Assembly: GCF_902459465.1 (NCBI RefSeq) | Contig: NC_047063.1 | Location: 17,821,685-17,885,684 of the forward strand | DNA length: 64,000 nt | Direction of reading: 5' to 3' | Source of the DNA: Asterias rubens | Taxonomy: Eukaryota > Echinodermata > Asteroidea > Forcipulatida > Asteriidae | Shown here: piece by piece, positions 15,001-26,089 of the stretch | How the letters are laid out: each line of letters starts with the position of its first letter | Position numbering within the stretch: the first letter of the stretch is position 1 | The notes under the pieces: generated by a model | What the model saw: the letters and a program-made list of their open reading frames with translations, nothing else | Database searches by the model: none | What the model was told of the DNA's origin: nothing | Position numbers and translations under genes: made by a program

Positions 15001-18000
15001 GTCGAAGGTTCACGAGGCCTGAAGGCTACTTCAAGGTGTGGGCTACACTCTATTTTTCCCTGAACCAGGGCTGAAATAGGGTTACCCTCTTGACAGTTTA
15101 TACGGATGTAGGCTTGGGTATCATCAATCAGGAGCCTGGCTGGTAGAGCCGAACGCACTACCTCCCCAACTTAACGAAGCAATCATGGTTAAGTGTCTTG
15201 CTTAAGGACACAGGTGTCACGACTGGGACTCGAACCCACTCTCTGCTGATCCAACACCAGAGCTTGAATCCGATGCTCTTAATCGCTAGGCCAAGACATA
15301 GCGGCCACAAGTGGCTAGTACCAAAATACCTATAATGGCCGCAAGGTTTGACCTAATTTAATTCACATAAAGAGGTTAAAATGAAGGTCATGTTCAAATA
15401 TTATGGTTTTTTATTGTATGTTAACATAGTATCCCAAAAGCTAAATTTTCTGTTTCATGTTATGTTTGTTAACATTTTTACTGACAAAATTTGATAAAAG
15501 AAACAAAAAATATTAGTATTGTCTGTGCGTTTTGTGATAATTATGCAGAAATGAATGGTCTAAAAGGGTTAAGCACTTCTCATTATATCGCACATTTAAA
15601 CATTGTCATGTGATCTCTTCTCGGCCAGTCAGAATGGATAAGCTTAACTTAACTTAACTTAAATGCATTTATAAAGCGCTTTAACACTGTTTCAAAGCGC
15701 TGTACAACACTGTTTCAAAGCGCTGTACAGCAACAAGCTGTCCCTGATGTGTATTTATTAATTTCCTGTTGCATTTTGTTCACAGAGCATGCCCACAGTA
15801 CAGGAACCTGAGATCTTCGGCATGCATGACAACGTGGACATCTCCAAGTCACTGCAAGAAACCAAGCAGATCTTTGATTCCATCTTACTGACTCAAGGAG
15901 GCAGGGTTAGCGCTGGAGGAGGAAAGACCGACGATGTCCTCTTTGAGATTGCACAGGACATCCTCTCCAAGGTCTGTGTTTTTAAATTTCTGAAAGTAAT
16001 GTCCAAGTTTTGCTACAAAAGCTTGGAAAGTATACATCCTTTTCATTGAGTTGGTGTGTTAATGGATGAGCAGTTAATCTGCCTGGGGCAGCCAGCAGCC
16101 CTACTGGTTTGTGCATGATCCAATTAACTCCACTGATTGGAAAAGGAACTACATGGGGATTACAGCAGTGAGTTGCCTGAGAAAGGGGATGTTTTATTCT
16201 GGCTCTTTCTTTGATCTAGCTTTCTTTTTATTGCTTTGCATTGAAGCCCTTGCTGTATCCCTGGATAATTAATGGTACTAAACAGCTTGGTGTTTATAAC
16301 CCCTTATGGGAGTTTGCCAAGTTCCCTTGACGCCAAGATCATCTAAATAAACGAAAACAAAATAGGAATTGGTAGATAGAGTTGACTAAATAGTCGCAGA
16401 TAGTGTTCATGTTTTGTGTGATCAAACATAAACATGACATAAACTAATCATCCCCCTCTTTCGTCTTACCCAATTTCTAATTAGCCTTTGGCTTTTGTTG
16501 TTTTTGTTTTAGTTGCCCAAAGACTACGATCTGGAGGAAGCCTTGAAGAAGTTCCCGGTGATTTATAACGAAAGTATGAACACTGTTCTGGTTCAAGAGA
16601 TGGAACGCTTTAATAAGTGAGTTCACTGTCTGCTGCATCCTAATCATTCTGAGAGGAACTATCGTACTCAATGTTAATTATTTATTTATTGATTAGTTAT
16701 TTTTTGTTTTATTTAACCAGCGTAGCCCATCAGTTGTCAATGAACTGTTCTACCTTGGGGCCCTGGATACATACTATAAAATAAATTAGACATTCATTTT
16801 CAATCATTCAGTACCATTTATTTCAATGCTGTCGTTCAATACAATAATGCACAGTTAGGTCCAACTTCGAAAATTAATATTAAGTTCACAATGATTCAAT
16901 AAAAAAGCAGCAAATCATGACAACATTGCAGCAAATTAATGACAACATTAAAGGCAGTGGACACTATTGGTAATTACTCAAAATAATTATCATCATAAAA
17001 ACCTTACTTGATTACGAGTAATGGGGAGAGGTTGATGGTATAAAACATTGTGAGAAACAGCTCCCTCTGAAGTGACGTAGTTTTCGAGAAAGAAGTAATT
17101 TTCCACGAATTTGATTTTGAGACCTCAAGTTTAGAATTTGAGGTCTCGAAATTAAGCATCAGAAAGCACACAACTTCGTGTGACAAGGGTTTTTCTTCTT
17201 TCATTATTATCTCGCAAATTCGACGACCGATTGAGCTCAAATTTTCACAGGTTTGTTATTTTATGCATATGTTGAGATACACCAACTGTGAAGACCAGTC
17301 TTTGACAATTACCAATAGTGTCCACTGTCCTTAAGGTATAAGGTAAAAAAGCAAGGTGCTTTTGTTTCCTAACCCAATGGACAAATAAACACTTAGTACA
17401 ACCAAGTTATGGTAACATGGACGTATAATGACGGAGACAATACAACACAATACAAAAGCAGCTAAAAAATTTCCTACAAGAATACTTAGAGTCCTAAGAA
17501 GTACATAATAAAGCTTGGGAGTAAACACAAATAAAAATTATCATCCATCGTGATTTTCCTGCTTTCATCATTTCTTTCATCCATGTCCTAACAGTTTGGG
17601 AAAGGCGATTCGCAGCAGTCTTCAGAATCTCCAGAAGGCCATCAAGGGTCTGGTGGTCATGTCTTCAGAGCTTGAAGCCGTGGCTAGCAACCTCCTCATT
17701 GGAAAGGTAGATATCTCAGAATCACATTGCTAGTAGCTCTTACTCTCTAGGCCAACGTACCTATGATACAGGGTTAAAGTTCATAGAGCTGCTTAACGGT
17801 AAGCAAATTTTCATGCTAGCTATAGCAGAAACATTTGCTTAAGTGCATTTCACGGGTTAGTAAACAAAATTAGCACCGGAAGTTTAGCATGCTTTTTAGT
17901 GTGCTTACAGTTAGCAGCGTTATGAGAAGAAAATAAATCACACAAGTTACACAAATCACACAAAAAAAGCACAAAATCAACCGTTAAGCAGCTCCATGAA

Positions 18001-21000
18001 ATTGGTCCCAGGTGACCTCAATCCTCCACTATCCTCCTTCTATGTTACGTCACACAAATGTGTTTAGATTTGGATAAAATTGGACTGCCTGACCCAGTGA
18101 TATGCAAATGTTATTTGAGGTTACAGGCCTCAGTCATTCAGAAACCTTCATTTTGGCAAAGAGGATGTAGAAGGATTTGGGTAATTCTTCATACTTCCTA
18201 CAAACAAATGCTTCACAAATTTGCAAAAACACTTCAGCTGTGCTCTACTTCTTCAAGCTCTATTTCTTGAAGAGAAAACAAAGCTGTTGTGTCATGCATG
18301 AAGCCTTTCTCAAATTCAAATTCCTTTGTCAAAAGTTACCTCTTTTTTTAAAACTACATTTCAAAGGGGGTCGTTCTAACAATGTTTTATAACATCAACA
18401 GCTCTCCAGTGCTCTTTACCAAATAAGACTTAATTTTTTTTGTCAATTACCAAAGTTATACCTCCCTTTCAAAAACCAGAAAAGTCTATAAAAAAAAGCC
18501 TACAGTATGCCATTTGTACATGTGGGTCAGCCCTTATACTCATCAAATATTATTGTTTTCCAGAGACTAACTATCACGCCTGTTAAAATCTCTTTTTCCA
18601 ACCCCCCATAGGTGCCAGAGATGTGGTCCAAACGCTCTTACTCCACCCTGAAACCTCTAGGTAGTTACATCACAGACTTCTTGGCTCGTCTGAAGTTCCT
18701 CCAGGATTGGTACGATAACCTGAAGCCCGACATCTTCTGGCTGTCAGGCTTCTTCTTCACCCAGGCCTTCTTGACTGGCGCTATGCAGAACTATGCCCGA
18801 AAGTACACCATCCCTATTGATAAGTGTGGGTTTGAGTTTGAGGTAGGTTCAATTCAATTCAAAATCGGATACACATTTATTTCCATACTTGATACTGGGT
18901 TCTGGGTTCGTGCAAAAAAATAGTTAAAGGCCTGACGATTTGAACCAGAGCAGAGTCTTTTTCAAAGGGTTCTTATATGTAGCACTTTCTTACACCCCTA
19001 TGGGTCTATCAACGCATTCAGTACAAGAAGAAACTATAAATAAATAGTAAACTTGCGTGTACAACTATGTGTACATCTCTTTTGAGTGAGCTCTTTGGGG
19101 AGACCAAACCGGCTTTTTTTCAGAGCCAACACTCACTCATAAGAGATTTTTTTGTTATAGTTCCTTATAGTTCCTGTGGGTGGCACGGGTGGCACGGTTG
19201 GCTTGTGCGTAAAGCGCTCGCCTCTCACCAAGGTGACCCCGGTTCGATTCCCGGTCGGGGCCATATGTGAGTTGAGTTGTGCGTTGGTTCTCTGCTGTGC
19301 CACGAGGGTTTTCCAGACTATCCGGTTTTCCTCCCTCAGGAAAAAAATCAAACACATCCGATCTTGGCTGTGCTCCGTGGTCATAATGGGTTGATGTGGC
19401 TGGCAGCTGAATGCGCTCTTGCATGCCTGCTTCTCGAACACGTTGTAGCCGCGTCCTTCGCAATTCAGCTCTTAGCTGCGAGTAAGGACGATTAGCCCCC
19501 CAAATTATTATTATTATTTTTCTCCACACCATGCAATGCTTCAAACAATAATATGCACTCAGTATACCTACAAGGTATGTGGAGCTGTGTTTTGAAGTAT
19601 GAGACTTATTCCGTTAAGTAATATCTTGTTTTGTTCTTCTATTTTCTTGTCTCAGGTGTTGCCCTGTGAAACAGTGGAGAAGCCCCCAGAGGACGGAGTC
19701 TACGTCAATGGTTTATTCCTGGATGGAGCACGCTGGGATAGGAAAAAGTAAGATCAATGATTTTTCCTGCCAAGTAATATTGTTCCCTCCATCCCAACCC
19801 CCATTCCTCCTTATTCATTGTTCACTCATTTTTCGGTGTGCTTTCTGCCCCTATTTCTCTGGATCAATAGACCGATCCAGTAGGCTCTACCCACGACGCA
19901 CGTGTGAGCTAGAACACGTGGCGCTCTCCAATGCCTTTCAGCACAACTCTGTCGCGAGCGCCACGATACGCGCACGCATGTCGGCCTTAGTGTCGGACCT
20001 TCGTTGCGTTGTGATGGGTCAATACGCAATGGGGCCGAGCTTAGTGGATCGGTCTATTTAAAGGCCTTCTTAAAAATCATTTCACTAATTTTGTTCATTT
20101 GTTCTCAATTAACGCTGTACAACACGTTGTACAACACTTAGGGACGCAGTGTGTAATTCACTTATTGTGTTGTATTGTCATTAAGCCTTTGAAAAGTGTC
20201 AGACCATTTACAATTTTTTGATTAACCGTCTGTAATTCTTTGTACTGCCGTATTTGAACTAGTGCATTCTTATATAGACCCCTTACAGGTGATGTCACAC
20301 GCTCAAAAAGCACCCTCGCTGGGGTAAACAAGCACCCTCACTGGGGTCAAAAAGCACCCTCACTGGGGTAAACAAGCACCCTCACTGGGGAAAACAAGCA
20401 CCCTCACTGGGGTAAACAAGCACCCTCACTGGGGTCAAAAAGCACCCTCACTGGGGTAAACAAGCACCCTCACTGGGGTCAAAAAGCACCCTCACTGGGG
20501 TCAAAAAGCACCCTCACTGGGGTAAACAAGCACCCTCACTGGGGTCAAAAAGCACCCTCACTGGGGTAAACAAGCACCCTCACTGGGGTCAAAAAGCACC
20601 CTCACTGGGGTAAACAATCACCCTCACTGGGGTCAAAAAGCACCCTCACTGGGGAAAACAAGCACCCTCACTGGGGTCAAAAAGCACCCTCACTGGGGTA
20701 AACAAGCACCCTCACTGGGGTCAAAAAGCACCCTCACTGGGGTAAACAAGCACCCTCACTGGGGTCAAAAAGCACCCTCACTGGGGTCAAAAAGCACCCT
20801 CACTGGGGTAAACAAGCACCCTCACTGGGGTCAAAAAGCACCCTCACTGGGGTAAACAAGCACCCTCACTGGGGTCAAAAAGCACCCTCACTGGGGTAAA
20901 CATGCATCCTCACTGAGGTCAAAGGAGGCAAATGACTGAACAATAGCTGTTCTTTGTGCGTGAAAACTTGTGCGCGTCAGTGAAGTCGTTTACGTTATGC

Positions 21001-22791
21001 AAGGGGCCTATTGGGTGGTTCTTCAACTCAGTGTAATAGACTTTTTACTTTTCAAAAGCAGGCTGTTCGAATAGTTTCTTATGCTGGTTATCGTGATCAT
21101 TCGGATCCATTTTTAACTATGTAAACTTCTAAAATTCAATGATCTTTTTTGTTACCTTTATCACTCATTTATTTGACTTCTAATCCTAATTTTGCTCCCC
21201 TTGTTTTTGATATTATGTTATTCTGCTTGTATAAGTACTGTGGTACTGCTTTGTGAGAGTGCCATATAAATGAAATGACGTCATGATGACGTCATCACAT
21301 GATTTTTTATGATTTATTTTATTTTTTTGCATCAATTGCTAACTGAAATGGTGTAACCTGAATCATTTTTTTCTTTATGCCAGATTGGGCAAATTACTTT
21401 GAATACACAAAAAATTTCAAATTCAGTTGAGAAATTTGAAAAACTTATTGACGAAACAGCTATGCATTTGTGCACAAACGCAATCATGTCTAGTTGTATT
21501 ATATTGTAAAGTAACCTACCATAATGCTTTACCTTCTTGTTTTAACTCTTTCTTCACCTTAGCTTTAAATATAAATTCTCACGATGCTCAAAGTACCCGT
21601 TAGACAAATGTTAACAGAACATCATTGTTTGCAAATAGTCTTGTTTGACATGTATTTTCTAGTACCTTAACTTTAATGATACACTCTACCAACAGAAGTG
21701 TTGGTTTTATTATTGTTTATTTTATTATTATATATAGTTAGCTAAATTAGGGCACAAATTTTGTAGAATTAACAGTATTTTTATGGTTAACCAATTGCCA
21801 TTGTCCAAGGAAAATTTGTCTTCAGAGATTCAGTGGCCCATATGGAAATTAAAATTGGCTAAAGATTGATTCCAAGGAGAGCACTATCAGAAGATGTTTA
21901 TACACATTTCACTGTATGGGGTGACAATCTCCTGCCACAACATTATTCTAATAATTTGTGTGTGTTTTTTTCTGTTGCAGGGGACTTCTTGCCGAGTCTC
22001 AACCCAAGGTTCTGTTTGACCCCGTTCCTGTCATCTGGGTGAAACCTGGTAAGTAAAGTCATCTGGCCACGGCATTTCGAGATTACGATACGTTATACCT
22101 TATTCCTCACTCCCGGGTTTAGCTTAGTTTACTTCACTTGCTCTGTATGTGTAGAATGCTAGTTGCATTAATTACAGTCCCACAAACAAATTTCCTTCCT
22201 AACCTTTGAAATACGCTTGGAGTTTTCTCTAAGCTTGGGGGTCAATTTGTCACAATTCGTGTTAACTAGCTTCATGAAATTGTGACTCGTACAATTAAAA
22301 TGTGAAATATGAAAAACTGACAGTATTTTTTTATGAATGCTTTGGGTCCAATTTCATAGAGCTGTTTAAGCAGATAATATTGCTAAACAGTTTTCTGCTT
22401 AGCAGAAATGAGCAACATACCAGTCACAAATGATACATGTGTTTTGGTAGTCTGGCTGGTAACCTTTTTTATTCTGGTAAGCATAATTTTGTTTTGTGCT
22501 TAGCTACTTTTTGTGCTTAAGAATGAAATTGCACCCTTTTCTGATAAGTTTCTCTCAGTCACATTGAGATTCCACAACTTTTCGTTCCTTCTCCCACTAG
22601 GTGTAAAATTAGACTTCAAACCGAAAACCGACTACGTGTGTCCCTTGTACAAAACCAGCGAGCGCAGAGGTCAGTTGTCGACCACGGGGCACTCCACTAA
22701 CTTTGTCTTACCCATGGAACTACCCACGGATAGACCGGTTCAGCACTGGATTAAGAGGGGTGTGGCACTGCTGTGTCAACTGGATGACTAG
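1..22791 (+). CDS. DNAH3: Axonemal inner-arm dynein heavy chain, C-terminal 1352 residues (DNAH3-like), 25 exons, 5' partial
   Basis: ATP-driven microtubule motor of the ciliary inner arm. Exons: 1-39, 837-1058, 1409-1622, 2148-2316, 2789-2936, 3434-3579, 4484-4698, 5886-6078, 6617-6776, 7352-7557, 8090-8230, 10516-10674, 11051-11195, 11809-12033, 12672-12851, 13587-13727, 14236-14373, 14719-14952, 15786-15971, 16513-16616, 17595-17706, 18612-18842, 19656-19747, 21981-22048, 22601-22791. All junctions are GT-AG and in phase. The fragment opens in the stalk/microtubule-binding region (about residues 1-160), continues through a charged coiled-coil return strand (about 160-215), AAA5, AAA6 and the C-terminal domain. 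Family motifs include GPLGWNIPY (exon 17), [13 protein letters not shown] (exon 18), [10 protein letters not shown] (exon 22) and [10 protein letters not shown] (exon 25). DNAH3, DNAH7 and DNAH12 are close. The C-terminal HWI..GVA.LCQLD ending, YVCPLYKTS and VMSSELE favour DNAH3 from memory. Full-length relatives are about 4000 residues, so the start lies upstream. Family certain, paralogue probable. Confidence 0.9.
556..631 (-). repeat. tRNA-like SINE head or tRNA pseudogene
   Basis: On the minus strand an A-box-like TGGTTTAGTGGTAAGAC is followed by a B-box-like GGGATCGAATCTC at tRNA spacing. The stems pair poorly, so it is probably not a functional tRNA. It lies in intron 1 of the dynein fragment. 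Confidence 0.5.
1661..1850 (+). repeat. tRNA-derived SINE, degenerate
   Basis: It starts GTGTCATGGCCGAGCGGTC, the tRNA-Leu/Ser-like head shared with copies at 5022, 48554 and 58028. The CTTGACAC, AAGACACTTGA and GACGGGAGGTAAAG blocks follow. Confidence 0.6.
1887..2058. repeat. MITE of the CAATTTCATAGAGC family, degenerate
   Basis: A terminal block like TAAGCACAAAAA and the end CTCTATGAAATCAGGCCC match the clearer copies at 17772 and 22345. Confidence 0.5.
2930..3346 (+). repeat. Degenerate tandem array (unit about 125-128 bp) beginning on the exon 5 splice donor of the dynein gene
   Basis: Units begin near 2932, 3057, 3185 and 3312 (the last is partial). Each starts with a GCAC-like block followed by GAGTTTGCC or a variant, then a pyrimidine-rich part, then a CAGTAATAG-like and AAACACC block. 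The first unit contains the functional donor ACT|GTGAGT; later units carry decayed versions. The array fills most of intron 5 (2937-3433). Confidence 0.75.
3795..3846 (-). repeat. Fragment of tRNA-type SINE head
   Basis: The minus strand reads a GTGGTCGAGCGGTTAAGAGC-like head followed by CTCTGG. Only this part is present. Confidence 0.5.
3869..4140 (-). mobile_element. 3' end of a non-LTR retrotransposon (LINE), decayed
   Basis: On the minus strand a frame encodes the typical CR1/RTE-like end: [16 protein letters not shown], then [19 protein letters not shown] and a KTHLF ending, and stops. The 3' tail is a run of TTATG units (plus-strand CATAA at 3873-3892). It is 5'-truncated. Sequence above 4140 may also belong to it but carries stops. 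Confidence 0.7.
4769..4937. repeat. MITE of the CAATTTCATAGAGC family
   Basis: The left end TAGAGCGGCTTAAGCAC and right end GTAGCTCTATGATAAAGC are inverted relative to each other. Internal TTTTGCTTAGCAGAAAT matches other copies. Confidence 0.6.
5022..5372 (+). mobile_element. Full-length tRNA-derived SINE, type 1
   Basis: tRNA-Leu/Ser-like head (GTGTCATGGCCGAGCGGAC with B box GGTTCGAATCCC), a body with CCCAGGGGTAAATGGG, GTGAGGGCAGAGA, TTTAGCCGAGTAGCG and GGCCCAGTGACCAGGGG, and the end AAGCGCTGTATAAAATTGGG. It matches the copy at 58028-58335 throughout. Confidence 0.85.
7640..7720 (-). repeat. tRNA-Lys-like SINE head
   Basis: The minus strand reads GATAGCTCAGTTGGTAAAAC (A box) and CAGGTTCAAATC (B box). 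Confidence 0.5.
10170..10312 (-). mobile_element. Partial MITE, family A (AGGCAGTGGACACTATTGG)
   Basis: The minus strand begins AGGCAGTGGACACTATTGG, then continues with GGTAATTACCCAAAATAAT and AAACGGCTCCCTCTGAAGT as in full copies. Confidence 0.7.
10409..10522 (+). repeat. 57-bp tandem duplication spanning the exon 12 acceptor of the dynein gene
   Basis: Two copies, 10409-10465 and 10466-10522, differ by one base (G at 10448, C at 10505). Each carries the pyrimidine tract, the CAG acceptor and the first seven exonic bases. The downstream acceptor (AG at 10514-10515) gives the expected protein. The upstream one (AG at 10457-10458) would add 57 nt, which is in frame and free of stops. Confidence 0.95.
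11321..11697 (+). mobile_element. MITE, family A, full length, diverged
   Basis: TTAAAGGCA at the left and GCCTTTAA at the right. The interior contains GAAACGGCTCCCTCTGAAGT. It lies in dynein intron 13. Confidence 0.75.
12050..12150 (-). repeat. tRNA-derived SINE, type 3 (TTGTTCAACCC tail), degenerate
   Basis: The plus strand shows TTTTGGGTTGAAGAATG followed by GAATCTGCTACCTCCGAATTA, the inverted tRNA 3' half. The same arrangement occurs at 13828 and 47685. Confidence 0.45.
12868..13182 (+). mobile_element. MITE, family A
   Basis: Flanked by TTAA on both sides: GGTTAAAGGCAGTGGATAC at the left, GTGTCTTTAACC at the right. It lies in dynein intron 15. Confidence 0.8.
13828..13910 (-). repeat. 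tRNA-derived SINE, type 3, degenerate
   Basis: TTTTGGGTTGAACAAATAA followed by an inverted, decayed tRNA T-arm region. Confidence 0.4.
14490..14665 (-). mobile_element. tRNA-derived SINE, type 1, minus orientation, partial
   Basis: The minus strand reads a GGCTGAGCGGTATAGAGCATC-type head, a GGGTTCAAATCCTGATC B box and then GAGCAAGAGGC, ending in the ACCCAGGGGTATAAATGGG block. Confidence 0.65.
15005..15297 (-). mobile_element. tRNA-derived SINE, type 2, minus orientation
   Basis: It shares the tRNA head with type 1 (GGCCTAGCGATTAAGAGCAT, B box GGGTTCGAGTCCCAG). The body differs: GTAGTGCGTTCGGCTCTACC, GATACCCAAGCCTA and GGGTAACCCTATTTCAGCCC. The same body is in the copy at 48554. Confidence 0.8.
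15640..15735 (-). mobile_element. LINE 3' tail with TTAAG repeats
   Basis: On the minus strand, GCGCTTTATAAATGCATT is followed by (TTAAG)n. The CACTGTTTCAAAGCGCTGTA segment is tandemly doubled at 15687-15731. Confidence 0.5.
16948..17334 (+). mobile_element. MITE, family A, nearly intact
   Basis: TTAAAGGCAGTGGACACTAT at the left and AGTGTCCACTGTCCTTAA at the right, so TTAA bounds both ends. The interior carries GAGACCTCAAGTTTAGAA and its complement. It lies in dynein intron 20. Confidence 0.9.
17772..18008. mobile_element. MITE of the CAATTTCATAGAGC family, full length
   Basis: The left end TTCATAGAGCTGCTTAACGG and right end CCGTTAAGCAGCTCCATGAA are inverted repeats. It lies in dynein intron 21. 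Confidence 0.85.
18175..18455 (-). repeat. Very diverged MITE, probably family A
   Basis: It retains ACATCAACAGCTCTCCAGTG and GTCAATTACCAAAG in the same order as inverted family A copies, but both ends are lost. Confidence 0.35.
19180..19530 (+). mobile_element. tRNA-derived SINE, type 4, with ATT tail
   Basis: The head GGTTGGCTTGTGCGTAAAGC with B box GGTTCGATTCCCGG differs from the other SINEs. The body includes CAGACTATCCGGTTTTCCTC and ends GATTAGCCCCCC followed by ATTATTATTATT. Confidence 0.8.
19868..20056. mobile_element. MITE, family F (AGACCGATCCA ends)
   Basis: TAGACCGATCCA at the left and TGGATCGGTCTA at the right are inverted. The interior GCTCTCCAATGCCTTTC and TTGCGTTGTGAT are shared with the copy at 54811-54989. 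Confidence 0.85.
20304..20925 (+). repeat. Minisatellite of 28 units, 22 bp each, two alternating variants
   Basis: The shared core GCACCCTCACTGGGGT alternates between two spacers, AAACAA (A) and CAAAAA (B). The order is mostly B-A, giving 44-bp dimers, with B-B runs and two A units where GGGG is followed by A. The period is exactly 22 from 20311 to 20905. End units are the most diverged. It lies in dynein intron 23. Confidence 0.97.
21040..21290 (+). mobile_element. 3' fragment of a LINE reverse transcriptase
   Basis: One frame encodes [20 protein letters not shown], the motif that starts the conserved C-terminal part of CR1/RTE-type reverse transcriptases. It then breaks up with stops. Confidence 0.65.
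22345..22537. mobile_element. MITE of the CAATTTCATAGAGC family
   Basis: Left GGTCCAATTTCATAGAGCTG; right GTGCTTAAGAATGAAATTGC. It sits in the last dynein intron, just before the terminal exon. Confidence 0.8.
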
Positions 22792-24640
22792 GTTTAGTTA
22801 AACTGGTTTAAGTTAGTGGGATTGTGGATTAAGCTGGCCTCAGTGGTAAACTGTAACAGCTATTGATGACAGAGTTAAGTATATAGACAAATGTTTTATT
22901 AAACACAATTTTGTTGTTCAAAAACTTTTGTTTTAAATAGATCACTTGTTTCTTTATATAAAGAAAACAGTTTGTAGTATCAATCTGTATTTATTTTTTT
23001 TGGTACTTTGCCATAGTATTCAATAATTATTCAAATGTCATAAAGCTAACCAACAAATTAATTTACCGAGGAAACATTTGCAGGAACCAGTCACAGTCTA
23101 TGGTAATCCCCTTCTGCTAAATAAGACTTTGTTCAATCCTGGTTTGTTTGTTTTGGTCTAAATTACTTTGCATAGCAGTATTATAACACTGGACCTAGGT
23201 TAGTTTAGTATTTTGAATATTATAAACCTACAAACATCTTTGTATAAACATGGGCCCTTCTCTAAATCACGGCTTGAGGCTCTTGTACAGGCACCGTCAG
23301 CCTGTTCAAAGTACGTTACCAAAAGTGTACATTTTCAATATTATTGATGAAGCTCAAGCCCTGAAGCCTAAGCCCAAGTCTAATGATCAAGTCTAACTGC
23401 AGCAGAATCCTTTTAACTTGTTCAATGACACACGAGAAAGCATTAGAAATCTTTCCATGCGGGGCGAAGGGGAAAAGACAATCTTGTTTTTAAAGATGTT
23501 CACGTTGTTCATAATTGTAAGTAAGTGTGTCGGTTCTGTAAAAAGATAAGCCTCATTTTGTTTCCTAGTATATAACGTCACTACGAGGACAGCATTTTAT
23601 ATATTTGTAACTAATTCTAATGACTTTGTGTTCATTCTTAAGGGAGCTGATTGTAGGAGCAAGTTAAGCTACTTTTGGGCCAGTTACTGTGGACTAAGTC
23701 TGTGTAAGCGGATATTTTCTCTGTTTGATAAACACTGTACTGATTACCAAATTCAAAGCAAAGGTCACGCCAACTTGCTGGTGGTTCTTGTAAACGGATA
23801 AGTGATGCATGGAGGTAGACTTATTGTAATTGGCACATGTGCTGTCAAATTGTCTCGATCGTTTATGAATTTCTCTTTTGGATAATGCCTGTGTTTATCT
23901 GCAATAGTAAGCACATAATTGTGTTTACCGCTAAACATGTTTCGTTTTTTTCAATTTAGGCCATGGTTGGCGTTTCCATCCATCACTTCATGTACCAGTG
24001 TAATAGATTGTCTCTTGGCTCACTGTTATGCTATCATCAGTTTACATTTCTGAAAATGGTTCATGTTTTGGTTTAAGGCAAATGGGGACTGAGCGGCAGC
24101 GACATAAAGTTAAGCACCAAAACAGCTGGTTCTCAGACAGAGAGACCATTATGGTTAAACATGCTGTAATTTTAATGTCCGATTTTAGTGTGAAGTAAAA
24201 AGTGGGATGGGCTAAACAAAGGGGTGGCAATTGAAAAGAGTGTTTACTTCTTATCAAGAAGGAGCTGACTGATAAAAGAATGAAATATTTCTTTCTCAAA
24301 TTTTGCAGTTTTTTAAATGTAATGTATGTTTCTGTAAATATGCAAACTTTATTGTTTTCCCACCTTGACAAATTAAAGAGTGTTTTGAGGTATGTTTACT
24401 TTTAAATTAAAAACAAATCCACATTCATATTCCGTCCTGTTATAACACTAGTTGATTTCCAAGTGAATGTCGCAATTTCCGTCCACATACTATATTATTA
24501 TCATTAATGTATATTAATACTGTATATTTTTGTGTGAAGTCATTCCAACAACTATAAGTAATAATTGCAGTGTTTGGACACAATCGATGTATGTATATTT
24601 TTGATTTATTTGGATTAATAAATTTCTATCACAAAGTTTA
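22792..24640 (+). other. DNAH3: Probable 3' UTR of the dynein gene
   Basis: AT-rich sequence after the TAG at 22789-22791 with no coding pattern. Candidate poly(A) signals are ATTAAA at 22898 and 24372 and AATAAA at 24617-24622. Which one is used cannot be told from sequence. Confidence 0.5.
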
Positions 24641-26089
24641 CAGATGCATTTATGTTTGTTTACATTCATTATTGAGTAACAATATAGTCATACATTGATT
24701 AATACAAATTTGCATAATGATCGGATAAGCCTGGGTTAACTATCATTTAGCATCACTGAGGAGATTGCAATCCGGTCGTAGGGGTAGCCATAGGTTCGGA
24801 CACGGCCTAACCAAGGATGTACATGTAGTGTAGTGTAACACAAATGTTTTATATTGAGAGGTCAGGATTATAGTGTGGTTTACATTGGACTGGTCAGTGT
24901 TTAATTAGCAGGCTGGTGAAGTCGCATGATAATATCAGGCTTTTCTTCCTACTTAGTCCGATTTAGGATTCGTTTGCCCTTGGAAAAATTACTTAAATTG
25001 TCTGATCCCCGAGCTCCATGGCTAGCCCGACAGCACCAATACACACACAAACCTACACTTTCCGAGTGATCCCCAGCCTATGTGAGCTTGCAAAAACTGC
25101 TTTACTTGATGCTGTCACACGTACATGAATGTGCGGTACATGTCTGCCTGGCTCGAGTGTGGTTGCACCGGCAAACAAGCAGGGGCACTTTTGTAAAGGG
25201 CCTTGGACAAGTCTAATGCACAACTTACAGATGCTTTTAAACAAGACATTCACACTTAGTCAAAAAATAAACATTAGCAATCTCCTACAGTAATCGAGGG
25301 AAAAAGTCTTGTAGATGACTTCTTCAATATGACAGAATGTACTAAAATGCTTTTGAGTTTCATTAACAAGGATTGAGCCGTTTTTAATTTCCTCCAAACT
25401 GTTTTCATGCCAACAGCAAAAAGGGAAAATTAGACCTTTTGTACTGATGATGCCACAGTTTGTTTACAGCATTGCTCAAGTGTGATAACGGGGTAATGTG
25501 TAATGCCTCCTGCTGGCATTTAGAGAGAGGAGAGACTCAGCTTATGTCTTGAACTTTGGTAGCTTTAATCACGTTAACACTTGGCTGCCATGTTGATGGA
25601 AAGGTACACGAGTGAGGGATTGAACTTTAGAGGGCGCTAGTCCTGTATGTAATCCATGTGTGAATGTGACATACTGCATTTTCAACAGTTGTGCAGAAAC
25701 ACAATGGTTTCTTCTGCAAAATGCTAAACAAACTGTGACATCATCTTTAATACTAAGATCTGTTAACATTATAGGGGTGAACAGTAAGTTACACTTTGAA
25801 AGAACACTAAGACAGATTTTTACGTTTCTTGGAGTTTGACTACTTACTGTTTTTACTTGAAGGTTTACCCCCAAAGTAGCCTTTTTGAGGGGTCTAGCAT
25901 AAGTTCTATTGGAGTGGAATGCTTAAGTATAACATATGACATCACACATTTCAAGCAACAACGTTCTTGTAACGCCTTACAATTTTAGTTTTTAATTACA
26001 GAGTACCTTATACAGCATAAACAAACAAACTCACATACATTAAAACAACATTACCAATACTAACCCCCCATATAACGTAACAATCCGTA
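24641..26089. other. Convergent intergenic stretch between the dynein gene and ATP6AP1
   Basis: No supported gene. It should include the ATP6AP1 3' UTR: an ATTAAA on the minus strand (25991-25996) lies about 95 nt past that gene's stop. A CTCF-like GAGGGCGCT motif sits at 25628-25639. Otherwise I see nothing recognisable. Confidence 0.5.

Noticed and set aside
19133-19544. Overlapping open frames of 102 and 129 codons on the minus strand
   Set aside because: They run through a tRNA-derived SINE (19180-19530). The GC-rich SINE lacks stops by chance.
20304-20925. Regularly spaced repeat resembling a CRISPR array
   Set aside because: The spacers are only two recurring six-base variants, the unit is 22 bp and the context is an intron of an animal gene. 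It is a minisatellite.
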